This document shows, one piece after another, positions 1 to 9,315 of a stretch of 26,838 nucleotides of DNA. The DNA is from Bacteroidales bacterium. GTDB taxonomy: Bacteria > Bacteroidota > Bacteroidia > Bacteroidales > ML635J-15. The position numbers and the translations under genes are program-made. Below the pieces are notes generated by a model, which was not told the origin of the DNA, did not search any database, and saw only the letters and a program-made list of their open reading frames with translations. The stretch covers positions 1-26,838 of the forward strand of contig JAQVPT010000011.1 in the NCBI GenBank assembly GCA_028701945.1. The letters run 5' to 3'. Position 1 is the stretch's first letter. Every line of letters begins with the position of its first letter.

Positions 1-230
1 AATGTAATGTTTTGTGGAGAAAGTTTCCTTTTCATTCCAATTACTGGCAGACCTATGATTTTGTATCCTGCTGCTGGAACCTTTTCCATCTCCATCCTAC
101 CTTCGGCACCAATAAAAAGTATCTCAATTTCGGGAAACTTTTTCTGCAGTGCGTTAGCAATTGCGACAGCTGGAAAAATGTGTCCTCCAGTTCCGCCACC
201 ACTTACTATTACCTTAAAGTTTTTATTCAT
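1..230 (-). CDS. murG: MurG, lipid II synthase, N-terminal part (cut by window edge)
   Basis: UDP-N-acetylglucosamine:undecaprenyl-pyrophosphoryl-MurNAc-pentapeptide transferase, which makes lipid II on the inner face of the cytoplasmic membrane. Only the first ~76 residues lie inside the window. They begin MNKNFKVIVSGGGTGGHIFP, the glycine-rich GGGTGGH loop typical of MurG N-termini, and continue with a Rossmann-like segment (EILFIGAEGRMEMEKVP). The ATG at 228-230 overlaps the 3' end of ftsW by 8 nt, which suggests translational coupling in the dcw operon. The rest of the gene, and probably murC, ftsQ, ftsA and ftsZ, would lie to the left. The identification is firm despite truncation. Confidence 0.95.
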   Translation of the reverse strand, partial: MNKNFKVIVSGGGTGGHIFPAVAIANALQKKFPEIEILFIGAEGRMEMEKVPAAGYKIIGLPVIGMKRKLSPQNIT

Positions 231-1401
231 CGTTTTCCATATTTTGAGTTTCTATATTATTTGAATTATCTTCTGCTGGTTCTTGCACACTTCGACTGAC
301 ACTTAATATTATTCCCAAAGCAATTCCTGTAAAGAAAATTGATGTCCCTCCATAGCTTACAAATGGTAATGGTTGTCCTGTTACCGGAAAAATATTTGTC
401 GTTACCGCCATATTAGATAATGCTTGTAATACTATCAAGCTTGATAGCCCTGCGGTCAGGTATGCTCCGAACTTTCGATTTACTTTTTTAACAATTTTTT
501 TAGCACGCAAAAACAAATATAAATATAAAGCCAATAAAGGTATTGCACCAAATAGCAGCCCTAATTCCTCAACGATAACAGCAAAAATGTAGTCGGAATA
601 GGGGTGGGGTAGGATATTGCGCTGGCTCGATTTTCCAGGACCTTTGCCAAACAATCCTCCAGTTGCCACAGCGATTTTTGAATGAGTTTCTTGTATGTTT
701 TCTTTACCGCTAGGATCCATAAAGCTTTCAAAACGGTTGTTCCAAGTTTTAAATCTTCCAAAATCTGGATAGGCTTTTATTGCTCCAAATGTCATCAATC
801 CGATACCTAACATGATTGCTATCATCATAGCAATATATTTCAGTTTTAAGCGACTATATATTACTAAAAGCATGCTTATGCCGAATAACAATACTGCGGT
901 TGAAAGGTCTTCGGGGAAAATTAGACCACAAGTTATAACTATAGGCATAAATATTTTTTTTAGAACTCCTTTGAAAGTTTTTAGTTCAGCTTCTTTTATA
1001 GAAAGATTTCTGCTTAAATACATTAGAAGTGCAATCTTAGCAAAATCGGAGGTTTGGAAAGTCATGCCTCCTGGTAGTTGTATCCAGCGACGAGCGTCAT
1101 TAACGTTCATCCCCCAAATAAGTGTAAAGACAAGTAAGCCAAGTGATAAATACCAAAGGAAAACTGATAGCCGGCTAAAATACTTGTATGGTATGTTATG
1201 AACGATGACAATACCACAAACTGCAATTAGTAAATAAAAAATTTGTTTGAGCAAGAAAAATGTTGTGCTTCCCGATGACGACCTAAAAGCCAGTTGTGCC
1301 GAAGCACTGTAAACTGAAATTACAGAGTATAGAAATAAGAATAGAATTATTATCCATATTCCTCTGTCTCCACGGAAAATATTTGTGCTGCTCAATTTCA
1401 T
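223..1401 (-). CDS. ftsW: FtsW, SEDS-family septal peptidoglycan polymerase
   Basis: Integral membrane glycosyltransferase of the SEDS family that polymerises lipid II at the division septum with its partner class B PBP (FtsI, encoded upstream). The 392-residue protein has about ten hydrophobic segments. SEDS signatures include HPYSDYIFAVIVEELG near residue 265 and the C-terminal PFVSYGGTS motif. The length fits FtsW. The C-terminal tail is short, acidic and Asn/Glu-rich. The start lies 1 nt after the murD stop, and the 3' end overlaps murG by 8 nt. RodA is the main alternative, but the position between murD and murG is diagnostic of FtsW. Confidence 0.95.
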   Translation of the reverse strand: MKLSSTNIFRGDRGIWIIILFLFLYSVISVYSASAQLAFRSSSGSTTFFLLKQIFYLLIAVCGIVIVHNIPYKYFSRLSVFLWYLSLGLLVFTLIWGMNVNDARRWIQLPGGMTFQTSDFAKIALLMYLSRNLSIKEAELKTFKGVLKKIFMPIVITCGLIFPEDLSTAVLLFGISMLLVIYSRLKLKYIAMMIAIMLGIGLMTFGAIKAYPDFGRFKTWNNRFESFMDPSGKENIQETHSKIAVATGGLFGKGPGKSSQRNILPHPYSDYIFAVIVEELGLLFGAIPLLALYLYLFLRAKKIVKKVNRKFGAYLTAGLSSLIVLQALSNMAVTTNIFPVTGQPLPFVSYGGTSIFFTGIALGIILSVSRSVQEPAEDNSNNIETQNMENDE

Positions 1402-1402
1402 T

Positions 1403-2752
1403 TTATAATGTTCTTACTGCTATTTTAAATTGAGTTCCTCTGTCTTCGTAGTTGTCGAAAAGATCGAAACTTGCACAAGCTGGAGATAATAAAACAGTAT
1501 CATCTTTTTTACCAAGATAATAAGCGGTTTTAACTGCTTCGAGCATTGAACCTGTGTCCACTATTTTTGGCACCATATCTCCAAAAGCTTTGTGTAGTGC
1601 AGTGTTGTCTTTTCCGAGACAAACAATTGCTTTAACTTTCGTTTTTACAAGGTCTGTGAGAATACTGTAATCATTGCCTTTGTCAATTCCACCAGCTATC
1701 CACACAATTTTGGAGTCAATTGATTCTAAAGCGTACCACGCGGAGTTTACATTTGTTGCTTTTGAGTCGTTGATAAATTTTATGCCATGCACGCTTATAA
1801 CGGATTCTAATCGGTGTTCTACATTACGAAAATCCATTAGACTTTCTCTTATAATGTCTTTTCTTATGTTTAGGCATTGGGCGATTATTCCTGCTGCCAT
1901 TGAATTGTAAACATTGTGTTTCCCTTTAATCGCGAGGTCTTCGATTTGCATAGTCATTTGTTGTTTGTTATTAGATATATAATTAATTTCACTCTCTGTT
2001 TTGTCGAGATATGCTCCGTTCTCAACGCTCTTTTTTGTTTGAGAGAACTCGAATTGTGTTGTTGTAATATTTCTTTTAGTAATCTCTTTTATTATTGTAT
2101 CATCGTCTGAGCAATAAATAAAGCTTTCTTTGTTTGAGGTGTTTTGTAGTATGCGAAATTTTGAATCAACATAGTTCTGGAATTTGTAATCGTACCTGTC
2201 AAGATGATCGGGTGTGATGTTCATTAATACAGAAAGATCACTTTTAAACTGGTACATATTATCGAGCTGAAAACTGCTAATTTCAATTACGTAATAATCG
2301 TAATTTGCTGTTGCTACCTGATATGCGAGGCTTTTGCCCACATTTCCTGCTAATCCTACGTTTAAACCAGCTTTTTGGAGAATGTGATATGTTAGCATTG
2401 CGGTTGTGGTTTTGCCATTACTGCCAGTGATACATATTTTAACCGCTTCTGTATATCTTGCCGCAAATTCAAGCTCCGAAATAATTGGGATACCTAGTTC
2501 TTTTATTTCTAAAAGTACAGGTACTGTGTCTGGAATACCAGGGCTTTTAATTACTTCGTCAGCATTTAAAATAAGTTCTAAGCTATGCTGGTTTTCTTCG
2601 TATTGTACATTATATTCTTTTAGAACTTTTTTGTATTTTTCAGCAATTGATGATTTATCTGAAACAAATACATCAAAATTTTGTAATGCTGCAAGTACTG
2701 CCGCTCCTGTACCGCTTTCGCCCGCTCCTAATATGACAATTCTTTTTTCCAC
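1403..2752 (-). CDS. murD: MurD, UDP-MurNAc-L-alanine--D-glutamate ligase
   Basis: Cytoplasmic ATP-dependent Mur ligase that adds D-glutamate to UDP-MurNAc-L-Ala. At 449 residues it is of normal MurD length. An N-terminal Rossmann-type nucleotide-sugar domain starts VILGAGESGTGAAVLA. The ATP-binding P-loop ITGSNGKTTT is at about residues 108-117. The central motif NDSKATNVNSAW and the C-terminal LSPACASFDLFDNYEDRG, with the conserved Ser/Asp and Phe used for substrate positioning, are intact. It lies 2 nt downstream of mraY and 1 nt upstream of ftsW, inside the dcw operon. Confidence 0.96.
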   Translation of the reverse strand: MEKRIVILGAGESGTGAAVLAALQNFDVFVSDKSSIAEKYKKVLKEYNVQYEENQHSLELILNADEVIKSPGIPDTVPVLLEIKELGIPIISELEFAARYTEAVKICITGSNGKTTTAMLTYHILQKAGLNVGLAGNVGKSLAYQVATANYDYYVIEISSFQLDNMYQFKSDLSVLMNITPDHLDRYDYKFQNYVDSKFRILQNTSNKESFIYCSDDDTIIKEITKRNITTTQFEFSQTKKSVENGAYLDKTESEINYISNNKQQMTMQIEDLAIKGKHNVYNSMAAGIIAQCLNIRKDIIRESLMDFRNVEHRLESVISVHGIKFINDSKATNVNSAWYALESIDSKIVWIAGGIDKGNDYSILTDLVKTKVKAIVCLGKDNTALHKAFGDMVPKIVDTGSMLEAVKTAYYLGKKDDTVLLSPACASFDLFDNYEDRGTQFKIAVRTL

Positions 2753-2754
2753 AA

Positions 2755-3996
2755 TTATCTAAGTTTAAGAGTTATAATTGAAATAACAGCAAGTATTAGT
2801 GATATAATCCAAAATCTTGCAACTATTTTGGGCTCGGGATAACCTTTTTTCTGATAATGATGATGTAATGGTGCCATTTTGAAGATACGCCTGCCTTCTC
2901 CGTATCTTCGTTTGGTGTATTTAAAGTAACTAACTTGCAGCATTACTGATAAACTTTCTACTAAAAAGACACCACATAAAATAGGTATCAATAATTCCTT
3001 TTTTATTATAATGGCAAAAACTGCAATAATTCCACCTATTGTTAGGCTTCCTGTATCACCCATAAAAACCTGTGCAGGATATGAATTGTACCAAAGGAAA
3101 CCAATGGCTGCCCCAATAAACGAAGCCATATATATTACCAACTCCCCAGTGTTTGGGATATATAATATATGTAAATATTCGGCTGCGATTCGGTTGCCGG
3201 AAACATATGCAAGTATCCCTAATGTGGCACCAATTATAGCCGATGTCCCAGTAGCAAGTCCATCAAGTCCATCCGTGAGGTTTGCTCCATTTGAAACTGC
3301 TGTTACAATTAGAATTGTTGCTATAACAAAGATAAACCATCCAATTTTTGCAGCATGTTCGCCAAGAAACCATACTACTTTGGCATAATCAAATTCATTG
3401 TTTTTTAAAAATGGAATAGTTGTTTTTGTGGATTTAATATCAATATACTCTACGAATTCTGCACAATTGGGATTGTCAACAACTTCCACTATTTGTTGGT
3501 CAGAGCAGCCATTACTTACTGTTCTTATAACCACATCATCCGAAAAGTACAAAATGCCTCCAACCATAAAACCTAAAGCTATTTGCCCTAGTATTTTATA
3601 AGTTCCTTTAAGTCCTTCTTTGTTTTTGTGTTTGATTTTTAAGTAATCATCCATAAAACCTAAGAACCCAAGCCATACAGTTGTTATTAGCATTAGAATA
3701 ACATAAATGTTTTCGAGTTTTGCAAATAGTAATGTGGGAATAAGTATTGCGAGAATAATAATAATGCCACCCATTGTAGGGGTCCCTTTTTTCTGCATTT
3801 GTCCTTCGAGATCTAAATCACGTATTTCTTCCCCAATTTGTTTCTTTTGTAGAATTCGAATGATTTTCTTTCCGAAAAATATACCTACTATTAGTGATGT
3901 GATCATCGCCATAGCAGCACGAAAAGTGATATACTCGAAGACTCCTGCCCCGGGGAAACCTAATTCGTTAAGATAGCTAAATAGATAGTACAGCAT
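2755..3996 (-). CDS. mraY: MraY, phospho-MurNAc-pentapeptide transferase
   Basis: Polytopic membrane enzyme that transfers phospho-MurNAc-pentapeptide to undecaprenyl phosphate, giving lipid I. Family motifs are all present: Asp-Asp at 116-117 (GFMDDYLK), NLTDGLDGLATG with Asp242 and Asp245, and the HHHYQKKG loop near residue 374. At 413 residues it is longer than the ~360 of the E. coli enzyme. The extra length lies in a hydrophilic stretch at about residues 155-205 between membrane segments, which contains two cysteines. Longer MraY proteins of this kind occur in Bacteroidota, so this is probably lineage-typical. The start codon overlaps the murE stop by 1 nt. Confidence 0.96.
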   Translation of the reverse strand: MLYYLFSYLNELGFPGAGVFEYITFRAAMAMITSLIVGIFFGKKIIRILQKKQIGEEIRDLDLEGQMQKKGTPTMGGIIIILAILIPTLLFAKLENIYVILMLITTVWLGFLGFMDDYLKIKHKNKEGLKGTYKILGQIALGFMVGGILYFSDDVVIRTVSNGCSDQQIVEVVDNPNCAEFVEYIDIKSTKTTIPFLKNNEFDYAKVVWFLGEHAAKIGWFIFVIATILIVTAVSNGANLTDGLDGLATGTSAIIGATLGILAYVSGNRIAAEYLHILYIPNTGELVIYMASFIGAAIGFLWYNSYPAQVFMGDTGSLTIGGIIAVFAIIIKKELLIPILCGVFLVESLSVMLQVSYFKYTKRRYGEGRRIFKMAPLHHHYQKKGYPEPKIVARFWIISLILAVISIITLKLR

Positions 3997-5456
3997 TAGT
4001 TTATTTCTTTAAATGTTTCTAATAATATTTCTTTATCATCAAAGTGGTGTCTTACACCGTTTATCTCTTGATATTTTTCGTGCCCTTTACCTGCTACGAG
4101 TATAACATCTCCTGGTTTAGCCATCATACATGCAGTTCTGATAGCTTCTGTGCGATCTGTAATTTTTAATGTTTTTCTCTTGTTGGCAACATCAACACCC
4201 TTTTGCATATCCTCAAGAATTTTTTCTGGGTCTTCGGTTCGAGGATTGTCAGAAGTTAATATTACCTTATCGCTCATTTCGACTGCAATTTTTGCCATTT
4301 CGGGTCTTTTACTTGTGTCTCTGTCTCCACCGGCACCAATTACAGTAATTATTTGTCCTCTTTTGTTGAGTATGTCAGCAATTGTGGATAAAACATTTTT
4401 TACCGCATCGGGAGTATGTGCATAATCGACTATCGCACTTATTCCAGAAGCTGATTTTAATGTTTCAAAACGACCTTCAACTGGTTGTAAAATGCTGAGT
4501 CCTGTTAAAATATCTTCTTCTTTCATTCCAGATAATATCGCTGTTCCATATACTGCAAGTAGATTGTATGCGTTAAAGCGACCAACAAAACTTGTCCATA
4601 TTTCATGTTGTTGAATGTTTAATAATGTAGAGTCAAAATGACTTTCAATTATTTTTGCTTTATAATTAGAAATTGAATTTAATGAGTATGAAAATTTACG
4701 AGCTTTTGTATTCTGCACAATTATTTTTCCATTTTTGTCATCATCGTTAGTGAGTGAATAAGCTGATTTTGGAAGCAAATCGAAGAACTTTTGCTTAGCT
4801 TTAATATACTCTGCGAATGTTTTATGAAAATCAAGATGATCGTGTGTAATATTAGTAAATACACCTCCATAAAAATTTAACCCGAATATCCGATTTTGCA
4901 CAGTGGAATGCGAACTTACTTCCATAAAGCAATATTCGCAGCCTTTTTCAGACATCTTGTTTAGATAATTATTTATTGTTATTTGATCTGGAGTTGTATG
5001 TGTTGCATCTATGTTCTCTTCATCAATTAAAATTCTGATAGTTGAAATCAAACCTGCTTTGTATCCTAAAAATTTACTAAGATTGTACAAACTTGTAGCG
5101 ATTGTTGTTTTGCCATTTGTTCCAGTAATCCCTATGAGTTTTATTTTGTTTGATGGATTATCGTAATATTCAGAAGCTATAATACCAAGGGCTTCCGAAC
5201 TTGAACTAACTTTGATATAAGAGATGCTTGAGTTTAATTCTTTTGGGAACTCTTCGCACACAATTACGTTTGCTCCGTTTGAAATTGCTTTTTCGATAAA
5301 CCCGTGCCCATCGTTTAGACTACCTTTTATTGCAAAAAAGATGTCGTCTTTTTTTACTTTTCGAGAGTCAAATTCTGGTTTTGAGAAACACAAATCATTA
5401 TTTATTTGTGTGCTCAAGGGTTTTAATTTGGATAATATTTTATTTAAATCAATCAT
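3996..5456 (-). CDS. murE: MurE, UDP-MurNAc-tripeptide synthetase, meso-diaminopimelate type
   Basis: Mur ligase adding the third stem-peptide residue. At 486 residues the length is normal. The P-loop GTNGKTT is at 112-118. The motif DNPRTE is at 403-408, and the Asn-Pro-Arg arrangement is the signature associated with meso-diaminopimelate recognition, rather than the form seen in lysine-adding enzymes. The wall is therefore predicted to be of meso-DAP type, as expected for Gram-negative Bacteroidota. A typical C-terminal GDVILVAGKGHEKYQ stretch is present. The start overlaps the ftsI stop by 4 nt (ATGA) and the stop overlaps the mraY start by 1 nt. MurF, which acts next in the pathway, is not between murE and mraY here. 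Confidence 0.96.
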   Translation of the reverse strand: MIDLNKILSKLKPLSTQINNDLCFSKPEFDSRKVKKDDIFFAIKGSLNDGHGFIEKAISNGANVIVCEEFPKELNSSISYIKVSSSSEALGIIASEYYDNPSNKIKLIGITGTNGKTTIATSLYNLSKFLGYKAGLISTIRILIDEENIDATHTTPDQITINNYLNKMSEKGCEYCFMEVSSHSTVQNRIFGLNFYGGVFTNITHDHLDFHKTFAEYIKAKQKFFDLLPKSAYSLTNDDDKNGKIIVQNTKARKFSYSLNSISNYKAKIIESHFDSTLLNIQQHEIWTSFVGRFNAYNLLAVYGTAILSGMKEEDILTGLSILQPVEGRFETLKSASGISAIVDYAHTPDAVKNVLSTIADILNKRGQIITVIGAGGDRDTSKRPEMAKIAVEMSDKVILTSDNPRTEDPEKILEDMQKGVDVANKRKTLKITDRTEAIRTACMMAKPGDVILVAGKGHEKYQEINGVRHHFDDKEILLETFKEIN

Positions 5457-7555
5457 TTTAATGTAATTGTAATATTGTCGTTTTTATTAAATGAGCTATT
5501 TGGTGCAGGCGATTGCCTAACAACTTTTCCTCTTCCTTCTACAACTGGTTTTAGACCATAAGTTTCTAATATTACCAACGCATCTTTTAATCCCATATTA
5601 ATTACGTTGGGGACCTTGGTTTTATCGCTGTAATTTATTGGATTATATTTAATTTTATGTCCGTCGATATTTGGTTTTATCCACTCGGTTTGTCCCATAT
5701 TATTATAATTGGTAACAATTTGTAGCCAGTTATAAACTTTTTCAGTTTCATCTTTATTACCATCTTTTGAGTAGGGAACGGTTTGTGCCACTGTGAAATT
5801 CGATGTGAATCTGTGAAATTTTGGATTTGTTGCATAAACTTTATCTGCAATTTCTTTAAATACCGGACCAGCTACGATGTTTCCGTAGAATCCTCTTCTA
5901 CGTGGTTTGTAAATTGAAACTATACACGAGTATTCTGGTGCATCGGCGGGGAAATATCCAACAAAAGAAGCGTGATATTCCGTGGGCAATGTATCGTTAC
6001 CATAGTTGATTTGTGCAGTTCCTGTTTTACCTGCAATTTTGTAATTATCGCTACGGATATTAAGGGCAGTCCCATTTTCGACAACCCCTTCGAGCATTGG
6101 TTTTACTATGTCAATGGTTGCTTGAGAACATATTTGTGGGTTAATTACCTCGGGTTCAAAAACCTTGACAACTTCACCTCTATATGTTAGTGCTTCGGCA
6201 AAAATTGGTTTTACCATTATTCCGTTGTTTGCGATTGCATTATAAAATGCGAGTATTTGTAGTGGAGATATTTGAAGCTCATAACCAATTGACATTTGTG
6301 TTAAAGAAAGCCCTGACCATTCGGGGTCGCCGGGTTTGTGAATTACTGGAAGTGCCTCTCCTTTTATACAAACACCAAGAGGCTTGTCGAGATTTAGTCT
6401 TTTTAGTCCCTCAACAAATTGCGACTGTTTGTCTTTGTAATTATCTCTGATTATTTTTGAAATTCCGACATTTGATGATACCTCGAAAACTCTTTGCAAT
6501 GAGATTTTGCCGTAGCCACCTTCATGCGAATCTTTCATCTTTCTGCCATAATAAACTATTGTGCCATTGCCTGTTTCAACTATTTGGTCGGGTTTCACAT
6601 AACCGTCTTCAATTGCAACAACTATTGAGGCAAGTTTAAAAGTTGATCCTGGATCGGTGGCATTTCCGACTGCAAAGTTTAATTCTTCGTAGTAAAATCC
6701 TTCGGGATGTTTTTTGAGATTTGCAATTGCTTTTACTTTACCTGTTTTAACTTCCATAAGCACAACGGTTCCGTACTCGGCATCATGTTTACGCAATTGT
6801 GTCTCCAAAGCATTTTCGGCAACATCTTGTAGTCCAATATCTATTGTTGTAATAAGGTCTATTCCGTCTTTTGGCTCTACGTATTGTGCATCTTCTACAG
6901 GCATCCATAAATTACCCGGAATCCTTTCTTTTACGGTATATCCCTCAACACCTCTAAGGTATTCATCATAAGCGTCTTCCAATCCAACACCTATTCTGCG
7001 AGGAGATGCGACAGTTCCTATTGTTCGACGTGCAAGCTCTCCAAATGGTTTTTCTCTTTTAAAAGACTTTTGATAAACAAATCCACCTCTTATTCTACCC
7101 TTACGAAGCACAGGGAATGTGGAAAGTTCCTTGAATTCGGAATAACTAATATTGTAGCTAAATCGGTAATATCTTGAGCCAGAGTCTCTGGCATCTATCA
7201 TCTCAGTTTTGAACTCTTGCGTTGTTTTATTGTTGAATAATTGTGCTAGACACAATGCTAGCGAATCAATATTTTCATCAAATATTTGTTGTGTAAGTGC
7301 ATCGCAATTTAAATCAACACCTGCTTCGAAATATGCTACTGATGTTGCAAGTAATTTTCCATCGCTGGAATATATGTCGCCTCTGATAGGTTCTATTGAA
7401 GTATAAATACGTGTGGTTTTGAGTGCATCGTTGATGATATCCTTATCATAAAAAAATTGATAATAAACTATCTTACCAATAATAAGAAAACCGAATGCCA
7501 TCAGTAGAATGTACACAATATTAAGTTTTGCTAATATGTTAGTTCTGTCACTCAT
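5453..7555 (-). CDS. ftsI: FtsI/PBP3-like septal transpeptidase with C-terminal PASTA domain
   Basis: Class B penicillin-binding protein that crosslinks septal peptidoglycan with FtsW. The 700-residue protein has a short cytoplasmic N-terminus, one membrane anchor at about residues 12-32, a PBP dimerisation domain (about 50-220) and a transpeptidase domain. Active-site motifs are intact: SxxK at Ser304-Lys307 (DPGSTFK), SxN at 360-362 (SSN) and KTGT at 510-513. The last ~60 residues, starting VPNVINMGLKDALVILE, form one PASTA domain, common in the Bacteroidota version. The gene overlaps both ftsL upstream and murE downstream by 4 nt, which implies tight translational coupling. Confidence 0.95.
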   Translation of the reverse strand: MSDRTNILAKLNIVYILLMAFGFLIIGKIVYYQFFYDKDIINDALKTTRIYTSIEPIRGDIYSSDGKLLATSVAYFEAGVDLNCDALTQQIFDENIDSLALCLAQLFNNKTTQEFKTEMIDARDSGSRYYRFSYNISYSEFKELSTFPVLRKGRIRGGFVYQKSFKREKPFGELARRTIGTVASPRRIGVGLEDAYDEYLRGVEGYTVKERIPGNLWMPVEDAQYVEPKDGIDLITTIDIGLQDVAENALETQLRKHDAEYGTVVLMEVKTGKVKAIANLKKHPEGFYYEELNFAVGNATDPGSTFKLASIVVAIEDGYVKPDQIVETGNGTIVYYGRKMKDSHEGGYGKISLQRVFEVSSNVGISKIIRDNYKDKQSQFVEGLKRLNLDKPLGVCIKGEALPVIHKPGDPEWSGLSLTQMSIGYELQISPLQILAFYNAIANNGIMVKPIFAEALTYRGEVVKVFEPEVINPQICSQATIDIVKPMLEGVVENGTALNIRSDNYKIAGKTGTAQINYGNDTLPTEYHASFVGYFPADAPEYSCIVSIYKPRRRGFYGNIVAGPVFKEIADKVYATNPKFHRFTSNFTVAQTVPYSKDGNKDETEKVYNWLQIVTNYNNMGQTEWIKPNIDGHKIKYNPINYSDKTKVPNVINMGLKDALVILETYGLKPVVEGRGKVVRQSPAPNSSFNKNDNITITLK

Positions 7556-7911
7556 TCGTAATCAATATAGTATGATATTTTTTTTGGTGGTGTGCTTGCT
7601 TCTTCAAGGTTTGATCCCTTTTCTTGAAGCATTTTTAAAACTTTTCCTCTACGACTACTTGTCATTAGTTCGGACTGTATTTCAATTTTTTCTGCTCTCA
7701 AATCTTCTATGAGTTTTTGCGTTTCTTCGGTTTCTCTAAAAACTTTTTCGGCGTGAAATCTGTTTGAGATATAAATTAAACCTAGAATAAAAATAACAAT
7801 GATGAAAGGAATTTGCTTCCTTACAATATCGGAAGCTACTATCGATCCATTTATAAATCCACGAACGGTAGCTTTAATATCTTTTTTTGTTATTTTAGTT
7901 TTTTCGCTCAT
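7552..7911 (-). CDS. ftsL: FtsL-like small bitopic division protein
   Basis: A 119-residue protein with a charged cytoplasmic N-terminus (MSEKTKITKKDIK), one transmembrane helix at about residues 33-51 (IPFIIVIFILGLIYISNRF) and a heptad-like coiled coil in the following 40 residues. This is the architecture of FtsL, the regulatory partner of FtsI/FtsW and FtsB. FtsL proteins diverge strongly, so the assignment rests on topology and on position between rsmH and ftsI. It overlaps both neighbours by 4 nt. In Bacteroidota this slot is often annotated as an 'FtsL-like' or S-adenosyl-methyltransferase-associated protein. Confidence 0.85.
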   Translation of the reverse strand: MSEKTKITKKDIKATVRGFINGSIVASDIVRKQIPFIIVIFILGLIYISNRFHAEKVFRETEETQKLIEDLRAEKIEIQSELMTSSRRGKVLKMLQEKGSNLEEASTPPKKISYYIDYE

Positions 7912-8804
7912 ATTTTTTCTGCAATTCTCAATTTAGCTGATTTTGCTCTTGGGTTTTCGTTTATTTCTTTTTCGTTAGGGATAATAATTTTTCTGTTAAT
8001 TGCTTTCAGTGGTAAATTGGTTTGACCATAAAAATCTTTTTGTAATTCTCCTCTTGTGTTACCTGTTTTGATAAGGTTTTTTACAGGTTTATCTTCGAGG
8101 GAATGGTAAGAAATAGCTGAAAGTCGTCCACCAATGGTAAGTAAATATGGAATTGAATCCAAAAACTCGTTAAGGGAATTTATCTCATCATTTACTTCGA
8201 TGCGTAAAGCCTGAAAAACTTGTGCCTGATATTTAATTTCACGTTGATAAGGCATTACGGGTTTTATTAGTTCAATAAAACTTTCGATATCTTCAAAATC
8301 TTTTTGTTGCCTATATTCGATGATGCTTTTTACTAATTTTCCAGGATTGTGTATGTCGCAATATGTTCTAAAAATTTTGTAAAGGTCTTCGTCAGAGTAT
8401 TTATTGAGAATGTCTGAGGCTTTTGTCGTTTGTTCGGGGTTCATTCTCATATCAAGATTGCCGCCAAGACGAAACGAGAAACCTCTGTCGCTTATGTCAA
8501 ATTGGTGCGAAGAAACGCCAAAGTCTGCTAATATGCCATCGATACTCTCAAGTTTGTAAAACTCAATATAGTTTTTGATATATCTGAAATTGCCATATAT
8601 TAAAGTAAATCGCTTGTCTTTTATTGTGTTTTCATGGGCATCTGGATCTCTGTCTATTGCGTATAAACGTCCTTTTTCAGATAGGTTTTTTAGTATTTCT
8701 TTTGAATGACCACCACCGCCAAAAGTAACATCAAAATAAATCCCGTTAGGATTGATATTGAGACCTTCGATGCTTTCATTTAATAGAACAGGTTTGTGGT
8801 ACAT
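7908..8804 (-). CDS. rsmH: RsmH (MraW), 16S rRNA C1402 N4-methyltransferase
   Basis: S-adenosylmethionine-dependent methyltransferase that modifies N4 of C1402 in the decoding centre of 16S rRNA. It is 298 residues long, normal for the family. The SAM-binding loop FDVTFGGGGHSKEIL lies near residues 24-38. GILADFGVSSHQFD, GFSFRLGGNLDMRM and the C-terminal SYHSLEDKPVKN are the classic RsmH motifs. The N-terminus MYHKPVLLNE matches the usual (H)xPVLL start and supports the chosen ATG. It lies 3 nt after the mraZ stop and overlaps ftsL by 4 nt. Confidence 0.97.
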   Translation of the reverse strand: MYHKPVLLNESIEGLNINPNGIYFDVTFGGGGHSKEILKNLSEKGRLYAIDRDPDAHENTIKDKRFTLIYGNFRYIKNYIEFYKLESIDGILADFGVSSHQFDISDRGFSFRLGGNLDMRMNPEQTTKASDILNKYSDEDLYKIFRTYCDIHNPGKLVKSIIEYRQQKDFEDIESFIELIKPVMPYQREIKYQAQVFQALRIEVNDEINSLNEFLDSIPYLLTIGGRLSAISYHSLEDKPVKNLIKTGNTRGELQKDFYGQTNLPLKAINRKIIIPNEKEINENPRAKSAKLRIAEKI

Positions 8805-8807
8805 AGC

Positions 8808-9284
8808 TTATTCCTCATTGTAAAAACCAAAACTACCGCCCAAAATATCGTTTGCCAAATCTGCAAAATCTTCTTGTGCGATTTGTTTTGAATTATAATT
8901 TTCATTTGCCCAAATCTCTATTTTGCCTTTCTGTCCAGCAAAAACTAATTCTTTTTCTGCTCCTATGTGGTCAAGAAGTTTTTTAGGAATTAGTAGTCTA
9001 TTGCTTGAATCAAAATATAATTCTGCGGTGCCACGGTAATACTCACGTAGAAATTCTGAATGACGTTTGTTAAAAGGATTTAATTTATTTTTTAAAATAT
9101 TGGTCTGGTATTCCCACTCATTTAGGGTATATAAAATCAGGCATTTTTCGTAAATATCTTTTTTTAATACTAAAGCTAGCTTTTGTTCCTCTTCAGGAAT
9201 TTGACGCTTTAGCTGTACCGGAAAGATTATCCTGCCTTTGTTATCTAATTTTCCATTGTGTTCACCAACAAACATAAAATACAT
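8808..9284 (-). CDS. mraZ: MraZ, transcriptional regulator of the dcw operon
   Basis: DNA-binding protein with two SpoVT/AbrB-like half-domains, known in other bacteria to bind its own promoter and control the dcw cluster. The first half contains GEHNGKLDNKGRIIFPVQLK and the second DSSNRLLIPKKLLDHIGA. At 158 residues it is of normal length. Two in-frame ATGs are possible, 9284 or 9275. The second (MFVGEHNGKLD) matches the usual family N-terminus more closely, so the true start may be three codons downstream. It is first in the dcw transcript, preceded by phased GTGG repeats that are probably its operator. Confidence 0.95.
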   Translation of the reverse strand: MYFMFVGEHNGKLDNKGRIIFPVQLKRQIPEEEQKLALVLKKDIYEKCLILYTLNEWEYQTNILKNKLNPFNKRHSEFLREYYRGTAELYFDSSNRLLIPKKLLDHIGAEKELVFAGQKGKIEIWANENYNSKQIAQEDFADLANDILGGSFGFYNEE

Positions 9285-9315
9285 TTTTTATTATGTACGT
9301 AAAAGTATGTATATT

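Noticed and set aside
3385..3540. Extra ~50-residue hydrophilic insertion in MraY
   Set aside because: As far as I recall, longer MraY proteins with such an insertion are common in this phylum. The catalytic motifs are unaffected.
3996..5456. Absence of murF between murE and mraY
   Set aside because: This is the usual dcw arrangement in Bacteroidota, where murF lies elsewhere. Not a loss.
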